The position numbers and the translations under genes were made by a program. From Corallococcus macrosporus DSM 14697 (lineage in GTDB: Bacteria; Myxococcota; Myxococcia; Myxococcales; Myxococcaceae): DNA of 64,000 nt. The DNA lies in assembly GCF_002305895.1 (NCBI RefSeq), contig NZ_CP022203.1, positions 8,032,001 through 8,096,000 on the forward strand, given 5' to 3'. This document shows positions 56,352 to 64,000 of the stretch, piece after piece (positions within the stretch are counted from its first letter, which is position 1; each line of letters starts with the position of its first letter). The notes under the pieces are model-generated. The model saw nothing but the letters and a program-made list of their open reading frames with translations. It did no database searches and had not been told where the DNA came from.

Positions 56352-57782
56352 ATGGGTGACGCAGCCAGCAGCGACACGGTTCCGGTCCAGGATGCAGCGC
56401 CAGGGTTCCCCGCGTCCCCGCCCACCTCACGTCAGGACGCGATGCTCCGGGGGCCCCTCCTGAAGCCCCTGCTCCAGCTCGCCCTGCCCACCACGGTGGT
56501 GCTGATTGCCCAGTCGTTGGTGGGCGTGGCGGAGAACTGGTACGCGAGCTTCCTGGGCACCGACGCGCTGGCGGGCGTCTCCCTCGTCTTCCCCGTCGTG
56601 ATGTTGATGACGATGATGTCCAACGGCGGCATCGGCAGCGGCGTGGCCTCCGCGGTGGCGCGCGCCCTGGGCGCCAACCGGCGGGATGACGCGGACGCCC
56701 TGGTCTGGCACGCCGTGGTCCTGGCGCTGGGCATCGGGCTGGCCTTCAGCGTCCTCGCCTGGATGACGGGCCCCGCGCTGTACACGCTGCTGGGTGGACG
56801 CGAGGGCGCGTTGGACGCCGCGCTCCAGTACTCGAACTACGTGTTCGCGGGCTCGATTCCCTTCTGGCTGGTGAACCTGCTCGCGGCGGCGCTGCGTGGC
56901 GCGGGCGAGGTGCGCGTCCCGGCGCTGGTGACGCTGGTGGGCGCCGCCGTCTTCCTCGTCGTGACGCCAGCGGTCATCTTCGGCTTCGGCCCGGTGCCCG
57001 CGCTGGGGCTGGCGGGCGCGGGGCTCGCGATGACGCTGTTCTACGTGGGCGCCGCGATCTGGCTGCTGCGGTACATGGCCTCCGGGCGGGCAACGGTCCG
57101 CCTCGCGAAGGGGCCGGTGGAGGCGCGGCTGCTCCGCGACATCCTGCGCGTGGGCCTGCTGACGGCGGTGAGCTCGCTTCAGCCCAACCTGATGGTGATG
57201 GTCATCACCGGCGCCGTGGGCCTGTTCGGCGTGGAGGCGCTGGCCGGCTATGGCATGGCCTCGCGGCTGGACTACCTCATCATCCCCATTCTCTTCGGCC
57301 TGGGCACGGCCGTGCTGACGCTGGTGGGCACCAACGTGGGGGCGGGGCAGTACGAGCGCGCCCGCCGCATCGCGTGGCTGGGCGGCGGGCTGGGCTTCGT
57401 GGCCGCGGGCGCCATTGGCCTCGCCGCGGCCCTGGCGCCAGAGGTCTGGCTCCACGCCTTCAGCCGCGAGCCCGCCGTCGTGGCCCCTGGCCTGGACTAC
57501 CTGCGCATCGTGGCGCCGTTCTACGGCCTGCTGGGCCTGGGCTTCGTGCTCGCCTTCGCCGCGCAGGGCGCGGGCCGCGTGCTGTGGCCCTTCCTGGCGG
57601 GAACCTCCCGCCTGGTCATCAGCGCGGGCGCCGGTTGGTTCGTCGCCGCGAGGCTCGACGCGGGGCTCTCCGCCCTGTTCGCCATGGTGGCCGCCGGCCT
57701 CGTCGCCTACGCCGGCGTCACCGTCGTGGCCGTGCTCGCGGGCGCCATCTTCCGCCGGGAGACGGCGCCGCGCGGCACCTGA
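56352..57782 (+). CDS. MATE-family multidrug/cation efflux protein
   Basis: 476 residues with twelve hydrophobic helices in two homologous halves: LLQLALPTTVVLIAQSLVGVAENWYAS, GGIGSGVASAVARALGANRRDDAD, AALRGAGEVRVPAL and the second-half VGTNVGAGQYERARR with FAAQGAGRVLWPFLAGT. These match DinF/NorM-type MATE transporters, which export drugs or metabolites against Na+ or H+ across the inner membrane. The first 30 residues are a soluble extension. The gene starts 11 bases after the SDR remnant. Confidence 0.95.
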   Translation: MGDAASSDTVPVQDAAPGFPASPPTSRQDAMLRGPLLKPLLQLALPTTVVLIAQSLVGVAENWYASFLGTDALAGVSLVFPVVMLMTMMSNGGIGSGVASAVARALGANRRDDADALVWHAVVLALGIGLAFSVLAWMTGPALYTLLGGREGALDAALQYSNYVFAGSIPFWLVNLLAAALRGAGEVRVPALVTLVGAAVFLVVTPAVIFGFGPVPALGLAGAGLAMTLFYVGAAIWLLRYMASGRATVRLAKGPVEARLLRDILRVGLLTAVSSLQPNLMVMVITGAVGLFGVEALAGYGMASRLDYLIIPILFGLGTAVLTLVGTNVGAGQYERARRIAWLGGGLGFVAAGAIGLAAALAPEVWLHAFSREPAVVAPGLDYLRIVAPFYGLLGLGFVLAFAAQGAGRVLWPFLAGTSRLVISAGAGWFVAARLDAGLSALFAMVAAGLVAYAGVTVVAVLAGAIFRRETAPRGT

Positions 57783-57883
57783 TGAGCGCACGGAGGCCGG
57801 CACACGCGCCCCGCCCGTGCCGCGGCTCCCCTCGCGTCCTCCTGAAATTCCGGGCTTGACCTCTGGACCACTCTGGAGTTATT

Positions 57884-57908
57884 GAAATTGATACTGATTA
57901 TCAACTTC
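57884..57908 (+). promoter_or_regulatory. Fur-family (Fur/Zur-like) operator of the S4 paralogue
   Basis: A 25-base dyad whose core TGATACTGATTATCA (57889-57903) matches the Fur 7-1-7 consensus TGATAATnATTATCA at all but one base, with symmetrical GAA/TTC ends. It stands out as an AT-rich island 43 bases before the GTG. A TTGACC (57856-57861) with a weak -10 (TTATTG) 17 bases on places the box over the promoter, as for a repressor. Confidence 0.8.
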
Positions 57909-57950
57909 ATCTCCAGTCCAAACACCAGGAGATGGCCGGAGGAGCACGAC

Positions 57951-58583
57951 GTGGCACGCGACTTGGGACCGCGGGGAAAGATGTGTCGTCGGCTGGGGAT
58001 TCCGCTTTCGCGCATCACCGCGAAGGACCCGGACAAGGACCCGGTGCTGCGCCGGCCGTATCCTCCCGGCCAGCACGGCGCCACCGCGCGCACCAGCGTC
58101 AGTGACTTCGCGCGTCGTCTGCGGGAGAAGCAGAAGCTGAAGCTGTACTACGGGCTGCTGGAGAAGCAGTGCCGTGCGGCCTTCCAGGAGGCCCGCGGGG
58201 CGCCGGGCAACACCGGCACGGTGCTGCTGCAGCTCCTGGAGAGCCGGCTGGACTCGCTGGTGCTGCGCGCGGGCCTTGCCACCAGCATCCGTCAGGCGCG
58301 GCAGTTCGTGCGCCATGGCTACCTCCAGGTGGACGGCAAGCGGGCGGACATCCCCAGCTTCCGCGTCAAGCCTGGCAGCGAGGTCCGCTTCCACGCGGCG
58401 CACCTGAAGCTCGCCGTGGTGCAGGAGTCCTTCAGCCGGATGAAGTCGCGCTCCGTGCCCGCCTACGTCCAGGTGCTGGGCGAGGGCGAGGGACTGCGCT
58501 ACGTGCGCCTGCCCGAGCGCGAGGAAATCCCGGTGGACGTGAACGAGCCGTTCATCGTGGAGTACTACGCGCAGCGGAGCTGA
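57951..58583 (+). CDS. rpsD: Ribosomal protein S4 paralogue (alternative, few-cysteine form)
   Basis: 210 residues from a GTG with AGGAGCACGAC upstream. All S4 landmarks are present: [79 protein letters not shown], the S4 RNA-binding motif, and a C-terminal [14 protein letters not shown]. It is a stand-alone gene, not in the ribosomal alpha operon. Only one Cys is near the N-terminus, so it cannot form the four-Cys zinc site of zinc-type S4. With the Fur-family box upstream it is probably a substitute S4 made when a metal is scarce. Confidence 0.92.
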   Translation: MARDLGPRGKMCRRLGIPLSRITAKDPDKDPVLRRPYPPGQHGATARTSVSDFARRLREKQKLKLYYGLLEKQCRAAFQEARGAPGNTGTVLLQLLESRLDSLVLRAGLATSIRQARQFVRHGYLQVDGKRADIPSFRVKPGSEVRFHAAHLKLAVVQESFSRMKSRSVPAYVQVLGEGEGLRYVRLPEREEIPVDVNEPFIVEYYAQRS

Positions 58584-59634
58584 AGCCGCGGTGTGCCCCC
58601 GTCTGCCCGGGCGTGTCCTGCCCGGGCAGACGCCACGGCGTGGCGGTGGTGGCGAGGAACCCACGCATCCGCGCCACGACCTCCGCGCGGTTCGTCAGCC
58701 AGATGTAGTGTCCCGCGCCTTCCAGCTCCAGGTGCGTCCAGCCCGGGTGGCTTCGCAGCGCGGCCGCCAGGTCCGTCTCGTGCTGCCGGATGTAGGGAAG
58801 GAAGTCGCGGGCCTTCTCCCGGAACTCCAGCGGCAGGGCCTCGGCCGCGGCCAGGGCTTCGACCCACGCCGTGAAGCCCTGCCCGTCCGACAGGGACAAC
58901 ACAGGCCCCCGCACCTTCGTGAGGTCCATGATGGCCGCGCCCCGGACGGACTGCTCCGTGGCGCCCGGATGGCGGCGCTCGCGCAGGTAGGCGCCGGTCG
59001 CGGCGTCGAACTCATACGCCTGTTCGACCTCGTGCGCGGGGAGACCGCCGCCCAGGTCCCGCGCCAGTTGCTCCGCCACCGCCTGCCGTGAAGGGAGGCC
59101 GTCGAGCACGGAGAACGGCAGCGGCGGCAGGGGCGCTCCCTCCAGGAACGCGGCAATCTCTCCCCGGCTGTCGGTGGCGTCCAGGTAGACGAGCGCCTCC
59201 ACGCGCTCGGGGTGGTGCAGCGCCAGCCACGTCAGCTCGTCCCCCGCCAGGGAGTGGCCCGCGAACGACGCCTTCGACACGCCCAGCGCGTCGAGCGCGC
59301 CCAGGACATCCATGGCCAGCGTGGCGGTGTCATAGCCGGTGTCGGGCCAGGCCGAGGCGCCGTAGCCACGGCGGGTCAGCGCGTAGACGTGGTGCGTGTC
59401 GCGAAACTCCAGCGCCAGGTCGTCATAGATGTGGGCCGTGCTGCCCATGCCCGCCAGGAACACGAGCGCGGGCCCTTCACCGCCAAAGTCGAGCACCTCC
59501 AGCTCGACGCCCGGCACGGCCTCCACGCGCGACACCCGGTGCAGGGAAGACGGGTCATCGGGCGTGGGGCCCGGAGGCGAGGAGTCACAAGCAGCCAGCA
59601 ACACCAGAGCGGCGCCAAGGAGCGTTGTTCGCAT
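58552..59634 (-). CDS. Lipoprotein alpha/beta-hydrolase
   Basis: 360 residues. A type II signal ([19 protein letters not shown]) is followed by an epoxide-hydrolase/lipase-like fold: [35 protein letters not shown], nucleophile [15 protein letters not shown] (GHSLAG), [11 protein letters not shown] and the catalytic His in [13 protein letters not shown]. It is an exported, membrane-anchored hydrolase of unknown substrate. Its last 11 codons overlap the rpsD 3' end on the other strand by 32 bases, and its C-terminal tail ([19 protein letters not shown]) reads through the rpsD terminator. Confidence 0.88.
   Translation of the reverse strand: MRTTLLGAALVLLAACDSSPPGPTPDDPSSLHRVSRVEAVPGVELEVLDFGGEGPALVFLAGMGSTAHIYDDLALEFRDTHHVYALTRRGYGASAWPDTGYDTATLAMDVLGALDALGVSKASFAGHSLAGDELTWLALHHPERVEALVYLDATDSRGEIAAFLEGAPLPPLPFSVLDGLPSRQAVAEQLARDLGGGLPAHEVEQAYEFDAATGAYLRERRHPGATEQSVRGAAIMDLTKVRGPVLSLSDGQGFTAWVEALAAAEALPLEFREKARDFLPYIRQHETDLAAALRSHPGWTHLELEGAGHYIWLTNRAEVVARMRGFLATTATPWRLPGQDTPGQTGAHRGFSSAARSTPR
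58601..58631 (+). terminator. rpsD terminator embedded in the opposite coding region
   Basis: GTCTGCCCGGGC-gtgtcct-GCCCGGGCAGAC: a perfect 12-base-pair stem with a 7-base loop, 17 bases after the rpsD stop. It lies inside the C-terminal codons of the convergent hydrolase gene. There is no T-tract. Confidence 0.75.
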
Positions 59635-59833
59635 GTGATTGGGAATTCTGGCGGGCGCGTCCACCCAGCACCAGCGCCCGCGAGGGATGCCCCGCGCGTG
59701 GCCCGCACGGGCATTCCGGCACCTCTGCCCCGCAGGGCGCGGTCGGAGGCCAGCAGGTCGATGGGCTCCATCAACGCCTGGCCCAGCGCCGTCGACGTGT
59801 CGTCAGCCCGGAGGCGCGTGGTGTATCTCAAGG

Positions 59834-60292
59834 TCACACGGGCTCGTCATTCGACCCTCCGCCCGGGAGGCACAGCACGTCACGCGCATCACGCGGTCCC
59901 TGCCGCGACCGGCGCAAGTAAGCCTTGCCCCCCACAACCGTCACCAGGGCGAGGCCAAGCCAATGCAACGGGAGGACGAAGGAAGATGAAGGCCGGCCCT
60001 CCATCACTTCACAGTGAGAGACGAGCGAGTCCTTCGCCACCAGCCATGAAGCGATGAACACCATGGGCCCCACCACGGAGAGCGACATCACGCCCCACGC
60101 GACGGCCTCCAGCGCCTGCGGCAGACGGCCAACGCCATGCGTCGGCTCCGGCCGCAGGACATCCCCTGGTTGACGCGGGCCCCACAGCAACCGGTACCCC
60201 GCCCCCAACCCCGCGGACACCGCCAGCGCGAGCACCCACCACAGGCTGGACTCCCACCAGAGGAACGGTGACGGCTCGTCGTGGAAGTTCAT
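59834..60292 (-). CDS. Small membrane protein
   Basis: 152 residues with three hydrophobic segments (SSLWWVLALAVSAGLGAGYRLL, AVAWGVMSLSVVGPMVFIASWL, LPLHWLGLALVTVVGG). The short soluble ends are charged and Pro-rich. No family was recognised. It follows the SUKH gene by 67 bases in the same direction and could be co-transcribed with the Pnkp-Hen1 set. Confidence 0.7.
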   Translation of the reverse strand: MNFHDEPSPFLWWESSLWWVLALAVSAGLGAGYRLLWGPRQPGDVLRPEPTHGVGRLPQALEAVAWGVMSLSVVGPMVFIASWLVAKDSLVSHCEVMEGRPSSSFVLPLHWLGLALVTVVGGKAYLRRSRQGPRDARDVLCLPGGGSNDEPV

Positions 60293-60359
60293 CCGCGGAC
60301 CTCCCGCCAGGGGCCAGTGCCTCGAGGGCAAGAAGCGCAACACGCATCCTGATGCGAGC

Positions 60360-60956
60360 TCACGGAGCAGGCAGCTCGCGCGGGTGGTACTCCATCCCGA
60401 ACTGGTCCGCGCCAGGGGCCGCCACGAAGGGGAGCTTGCACAAGCGCTTCGCGGCGAACCCCTCCTGGATGAGCGAAGGGAACGAGCGCGCCAGCTTCAC
60501 CAGCCTCGGGGGCGCCGCCGAAGTGCGGTGGTCCAGCGCATAGAGGGCGCACTCGTCTCCCTCCGTGGGCTCCGACGGCAGGAGGAGCAGCTCCGCGCTG
60601 CGGTTGCTGATGACGCGCGGGATGGGCGCTCCGCCCAGGACGACGTACCCGATTTGAATGGCCTTCTCCGTCACGGCCTGGCGGCCGCCTCCGCTGGCAT
60701 CCTTCACCACGGAGAGCCGGGCGCGGAGGTCCCTGGGCACGTCGAAGAAGCCCTTCACGGGCCAGGGGACCCAGAACTCGAGCAGGTCCCCCAGGCGCCC
60801 GGGCCCCAGCTCGGTGCAGAAGCGACGGTAGCTCGCGGGGAAGCGCACCTTCAGCCGCGCCTCCGCCTTGTCGATGTCCTCTTCGGAAGGAAGCCGCGCG
60901 GGCGCCCCCAGCACGGCGATGCCCTGTTGCTCCAGCCAGTCATGCCAGGGGGGCAT
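60360..60956 (-). CDS. SMI1/KNR4 (SUKH) family protein
   Basis: 198 residues; GGAGG lies 7 bases before the ATG at 60956 (MPPWHDWLEQQG). The SUKH signature is seen in ARLPSEEDIDKAEARLKVRFPASYRRFCTELGPG ('FP..Y..F....G.G'), GYVVLGGAPIPRVISNR and LPSEPTEGDECALYALDH. SUKH proteins are common immunity proteins for polymorphic nuclease toxins, but many have other roles. No toxin is adjacent; it sits 45 bases from the pnkp gene, so it may be an unrelated passenger or an orphan immunity gene. Confidence 0.85.
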   Translation of the reverse strand: MPPWHDWLEQQGIAVLGAPARLPSEEDIDKAEARLKVRFPASYRRFCTELGPGRLGDLLEFWVPWPVKGFFDVPRDLRARLSVVKDASGGGRQAVTEKAIQIGYVVLGGAPIPRVISNRSAELLLLPSEPTEGDECALYALDHRTSAAPPRLVKLARSFPSLIQEGFAAKRLCKLPFVAAPGADQFGMEYHPRELPAP

Positions 60957-61001
60957 GCCCACGCCTCCGTTCCAGCGGCTGGGAGCCGCGTCTCGCGCGG
61001 A

Positions 61002-63566
61002 CTATAGCCGTGGGTCCACGGGCTCGCTCTCCAGGGCCAGGACGCCGAAGACACACTCGTGCACGCGGCGCAGGGGCTCGCCCCTCGCGAAGCGCTCCAG
61101 GCCTTCGACGCCGAGCGCGAACTCCCGCAGCGCCAGCGAGCGCTTCGTGGACAGGCCTCGCCGGCGCAGCCGCTCCAGGTGCTCGGGCGCGGTGTACTCC
61201 GGTCCGTAGATGATGCGCAGGTACTCCGGCCCGCGCGACTTGATGGCCGGCTGGAGCAGCCCCTTGCGCCCCCGCACCGCGAAGTCGAGCGGCTTCACCA
61301 CCATGCCCTCCCCGCCTCGCGCCGTGAGCGCCTCCCACCACCGCACGCCCTCCGCCACCGCGGCGTCATCCTCCAGGTCCACCACGCGGAAGGGCGTGGC
61401 CACCAGCAGCGCGGGGTCCGCCCGACACACCCGGGCGAGCGCCTCCATGTGCCACACGTGGTCCTTGTCCACGTGGGCCGCGCCCTCCGTCGCCAGCAGA
61501 TGGAACGGCGCGAACCGCACGTCCTCCAACGAGTGCACCGGCCAGCAGTAGCGCCGGTAGGCCTCCACGTACCGCTCCACGCTCCGCGCCTTCTCGCCGA
61601 ACCGGGCCGCCAGCTCGCCCACCTCCACCCCGCGCGCCACCGCCTGCCCGAGCACGGACACCACGTCTCCCAGCGCCGCGCGTGAAGCCGCGCCCACCGA
61701 GGCGTATTGGTCTCGCAGCAGCTCCTGGGCCTTGAAGGACCAGGGCATCAGCTCCCCGTCCAGGCAGGCCCAGTCCGTCTGGTGCGCCTCCCAGAAGCCC
61801 GACGCGGTGAGCGCCGCGCGCACCTTCCCGAGGAACGCCGCCTCGAGCCCTTCGTCCGAGAAGAAGCGGCGGCCCGTGCGCGTGTAGCAGACACCCAACT
61901 CACCCGTCGTGACGCCGAAGCGCCGGAGCGCCGCGGCCTCGTCGCGGGCGATGACCACCACCGCGCGCGACCCCATGTGCTTCTCCTCGCACACGACCTT
62001 CGTCACGCCCTCCTTGCGGTAGTAGGCGAGCGCCTCCGCCGGATGTTCGAGGTAGCCCGGCGACGGGCTCGTCTCCGAAGGAGACATCGTCGGAGGCAGG
62101 TAGATGAGCCACTTCGGGTCGATGGCGAACCGGCTCATCGCCTCCAGCGCCGCCGTGGCGTTCTCCCCGCGCACCGTCACGTTCTGGCTCAGCCGCGTCG
62201 TCACCACGCGCTTGCCCAGCACGTCCTCGATGTCCAGCAGGTCGTCGTGGACCTGCTGCGCGCTGAGCCCATCCCCTGGCGCGACCGCACCGCCCAGCGG
62301 CCGGATGGACTCCGCGTAGGCCCGCGCCGCGGGCACCGAGACGAGCTCACGCTCCGGGTAGCGCAGCGCCGTCAGCTTGCCGCCGTACACGCAGCCCGTG
62401 TCCACGCAGAGCGTGTTGTTGAGCCAGTCCGCCTCCAGCACCGGCGTGTGGCCGTACACCACCGCCGCCTTGCCCCGGTACTCCGCCGCCCAGTTGAAGC
62501 GCACGGGCAGCCCGAACTCGTCCGTCTCGCCCGTCGTCTCGCCGTAGAGGGCGAACTCGCGCACCCGGCCAGAGCCCCGCCCCTGCATGGACGCCTTCAT
62601 GCCGGCGTGCGCCACCACCAGCCGCCCGTCATCCAGGACGTAGTGCGAGACGAGCCCGTCGATGAAGTCCGTCACCGCCTTGTGGAACTCGGGTGGCTCG
62701 CGCTCGAGCTGCTCCAGCGACTGAGCCAGCCCGTGCGACACGTTCACGTTCTTCCCGCGCAGCTTGCGCATCAGCTTCACTTCGTGATTCCCCGGGACGC
62801 ACAGCGCGCTGCCCGCCGCCACCATGCCCATCACCAGCCGGAGCACCCCGGGCGTGTCCGGCCCCCGGTCCACCAGGTCGCCCACGAAGATGGCCTTGCG
62901 GCCCTCGGGCGGGCGCACGTCGAACCCTGGCGTGCCGTCCGCGCGCGGGCGCACCTCGTAGCCCAGCTTGTCCAGCAGCGCCTCCAGCTCCTCCCGGCAG
63001 CCGTGGACGTCGCCGATGATGTCGAAGGGCCCGTGCTCGTGCTTGCGGTTGTTCCACAGCGGCTGACGCACGAACTCGACCGCGTCCAGCACCTCCGGCT
63101 TCAGCACGTGGACATGGCGGAACCCCTCGCGCTCCAGGCCCCGCAGCGAGCGGTGCAGTTGCTGGAGCTGGTTGCGCACCACGTGCGTGCCGAAGTCGCG
63201 CCCGGGCCGCTGGCGGTTGCGCTCGTGGCAGGTCCGCTCGGGGACGTCGAGCACCACCGCCACCGGCAGCACGTGGTACTCGCGCGCCAGCTCCACCAGG
63301 GGCTTGCGCGCCTCCGGCTGCACGCTGGTCGCGTCAATGACGGTGAGCAGGCCCCGGGCGAGCCGCTTCGCCGCGACGAAGCGCAGCGTCTCGAAGGCGT
63401 CCTTCGTCGCCTCCATGCTGTTCTCGTCATCGGAGACGATGCCCCGGCAGGCGTCCGACGACAGCACCTCCGTCGGCTTGAAGTGCCGGCGCGCGAAGGT
63501 GGACTTGCCCGCGCCGGAGGGACCGATGAGCACCACCAGGGAGAGTTCAGGAACCGTGAGCTTCAT
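61002..63566 (-). CDS. pnkp: Bacterial Pnkp: polynucleotide kinase-phosphatase-ligase
   Basis: 854 residues with three modules. The 5'-kinase (1-170) has P-loop LIGPSGAGKSTFARRHF, RDFGTHVVRNQ and conserved VLPVAVVLDVPERTC. The metallophosphatase (about 180-480) has FDIIGDVHGCREEL, AIFVGDLVDRGPDTPGVL, CVPGNHEVKLMR and VYGHTPVLEADWL. The ligase/adenylyltransferase (about 495-854) has EEKHMGSRAVVVIARD (Lys nucleophile), CLDGELMPW, GGEGMVVKPLDF and LQPAIKSRGPEYLRIIYG. It repairs RNA cut by ribotoxins, ligating after Hen1 has 2'-O-methylated the end. Its ATG overlaps the expected hen1 stop (ATGA). Confidence 0.97.
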   Translation of the reverse strand: MKLTVPELSLVVLIGPSGAGKSTFARRHFKPTEVLSSDACRGIVSDDENSMEATKDAFETLRFVAAKRLARGLLTVIDATSVQPEARKPLVELAREYHVLPVAVVLDVPERTCHERNRQRPGRDFGTHVVRNQLQQLHRSLRGLEREGFRHVHVLKPEVLDAVEFVRQPLWNNRKHEHGPFDIIGDVHGCREELEALLDKLGYEVRPRADGTPGFDVRPPEGRKAIFVGDLVDRGPDTPGVLRLVMGMVAAGSALCVPGNHEVKLMRKLRGKNVNVSHGLAQSLEQLEREPPEFHKAVTDFIDGLVSHYVLDDGRLVVAHAGMKASMQGRGSGRVREFALYGETTGETDEFGLPVRFNWAAEYRGKAAVVYGHTPVLEADWLNNTLCVDTGCVYGGKLTALRYPERELVSVPAARAYAESIRPLGGAVAPGDGLSAQQVHDDLLDIEDVLGKRVVTTRLSQNVTVRGENATAALEAMSRFAIDPKWLIYLPPTMSPSETSPSPGYLEHPAEALAYYRKEGVTKVVCEEKHMGSRAVVVIARDEAAALRRFGVTTGELGVCYTRTGRRFFSDEGLEAAFLGKVRAALTASGFWEAHQTDWACLDGELMPWSFKAQELLRDQYASVGAASRAALGDVVSVLGQAVARGVEVGELAARFGEKARSVERYVEAYRRYCWPVHSLEDVRFAPFHLLATEGAAHVDKDHVWHMEALARVCRADPALLVATPFRVVDLEDDAAVAEGVRWWEALTARGGEGMVVKPLDFAVRGRKGLLQPAIKSRGPEYLRIIYGPEYTAPEHLERLRRRGLSTKRSLALREFALGVEGLERFARGEPLRRVHECVFGVLALESEPVDPRL

Positions 63567-64000
63567 CGCGCGAACACCGCCATCTGCGTCGGCGCACCGA
63601 CGTCCGGGTCCAGGGGACCCACGGGGAGGAAACGAACGCTGTAGCCAAACCGCTCGCAGATGCTCGGGCCCAGGCCTCGAACTCGGCCCGGGTCCACTCG
63701 AAGCGGTGGTCGCGGTGGCGGAAGGTGCCCGCGGGGAGCGACTCGAAGCGCACGTTGTATTCGGCGTTGGGCGTGGTGAGCGCCACCACGTTGGGCCGGG
63801 CGGACTCGAAGAGGACGCGCTCGAAGGCCGCGAGCCGCGGCGGGTCCAGGTGCTCGATGACCTCGATGACGGAGGCGGCCTCGTACCCCGCCAGCCGCGC
63901 GTCCCGGTACATGAGGGAGCCGTGCAGCAGGCGGATGCGGCGGCGCTGAAGCTCCGGCATCGTGTCCAGGTGCAGCCGCTCCGAGGCGACCTCCAGCGAG
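63563..64000 (-). CDS. hen1: Hen1 RNA 3'-terminal 2'-O-methyltransferase, C-terminal part, with apparent frameshift
   Basis: Gene runs off the right edge. The visible part is the methyltransferase domain: YEAASVIEVIEHLDPPRLAA (Glu/His metal site), RPNVVALTTPNAEYNVRFES, TFRHRDHRFEWTRAEFEAWA. After EAWA the normal C-terminus (SICERFGYSVRFLPVGPLD, DVGAPTQMAVFAR) is in the next frame, so one base seems to be missing at about 63664-63673, in a run of G/C. Without it the frame continues as RASASGLATAF to a stop at 63547. In the corrected frame the stop TGA overlaps the pnkp ATG by four bases. It may be a mutation or a sequencing error. Confidence 0.85.
   Translation of the reverse strand, partial: LAGGRLGAAAPGHDAGASAPPHPPAARLPHVPGRAAGGVRGRLRHRGHRAPGPAAARGLRARPLRVRPAQRGGAHHAQRRIQRALRVAPRGHLPPPRPPLRVDPGRVRGLGPSICERFGYSVRFLPVGPLDPDVGAPTQMAVFAR

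Noticed and set aside
61707-63644. 645-codon rightward open frame
   Set aside because: Antisense to pnkp, which has full catalytic motifs on the other strand.

Overview
The window is very GC-rich, densely packed myxobacterial chromosome. The evidence is strong third-position GC codon use, many proline/glycine-rich lipoproteins with beta-propeller domains, DUF3467 and DUF378 proteins, -24/-12 (sigma-54 type) promoters, and a lipoprotein toxin of the SitA type. The best fit is a member of the Myxococcaceae (Myxococcus, Corallococcus, Pyxidicoccus or a close relative). I see no CRISPR array, rRNA, tRNA, insertion sequence or prophage. Most of it reads as ordinary core and family-specific chromosome, with one accessory patch at about 31.2-33.9 kb.

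Layout. 0-0.5 kb: a BlaI/CopY-type repressor with two palindromic operators and the first codons of its likely M56 partner. 0.5-4.7 kb: leftward genes for an outer-membrane-type protein, an acidic lipoprotein, a phospholipase D/cardiolipin synthase-like enzyme and a small basic protein. 5.1-6.6 kb: a two-gene module of a V4R-like sensor domain and a haem-oxygenase-like di-iron protein. 6.6-8.4 kb: an ECF sigma factor, its zinc-finger anti-sigma factor and a secreted protein. 8.5-12.2 kb: envelope proteins, hemF and a DUF3467 protein. 12.2-17.6 kb: an esterase, then an ABC ATPase, an FtsX-type permease and a lipocalin-like CrtC/AttH protein in one operon. 17.8-27.2 kb: lipoproteins and beta-propellers around glpK and a pterin dehydratase, several joined by 4-base GTGA overlaps. 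27.3-30.9 kb: an H1-like basic protein, then dapD, a ChrR-like cupin anti-sigma factor and dapE.

31.2-33.9 kb: the accessory patch. It holds a DUF5953 protein overlapping a SitA-like lipoprotein toxin with a PD-(D/E)xK-type C-terminus, a small secreted protein, and a SelW/Rdx-family gene interrupted by an in-frame TGA exactly where selenocysteine is expected. 34-46.2 kb: a PLP decarboxylase, glycosyltransferase, Kef-type antiporter, a large helical-repeat protein, mreB, a glutathione transferase, and an oxidoreductase divergent from its LysR regulator. 46.5-57.8 kb: small membrane proteins, a bestrophin, a VOC protein, an XRE regulator, a lone HsdR_N-type nuclease, a BASS transporter, PEP synthase, an alcohol dehydrogenase, an SDR remnant and a MATE pump. 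57.9-64 kb: a second ribosomal protein S4 behind a Fur-family box, a lipoprotein hydrolase, a membrane protein, a SUKH protein, and the Pnkp-Hen1 RNA-repair pair, whose hen1 carries an apparent one-base frameshift.

The most notable items are the SelW-type selenoprotein gene (invisible to ordinary gene callers), the SitA-like toxin with its overlapping candidate immunity gene, and the metal-box-controlled S4 paralogue. Functional calls rest on recognised motifs in the translated sequence. No database search was possible.
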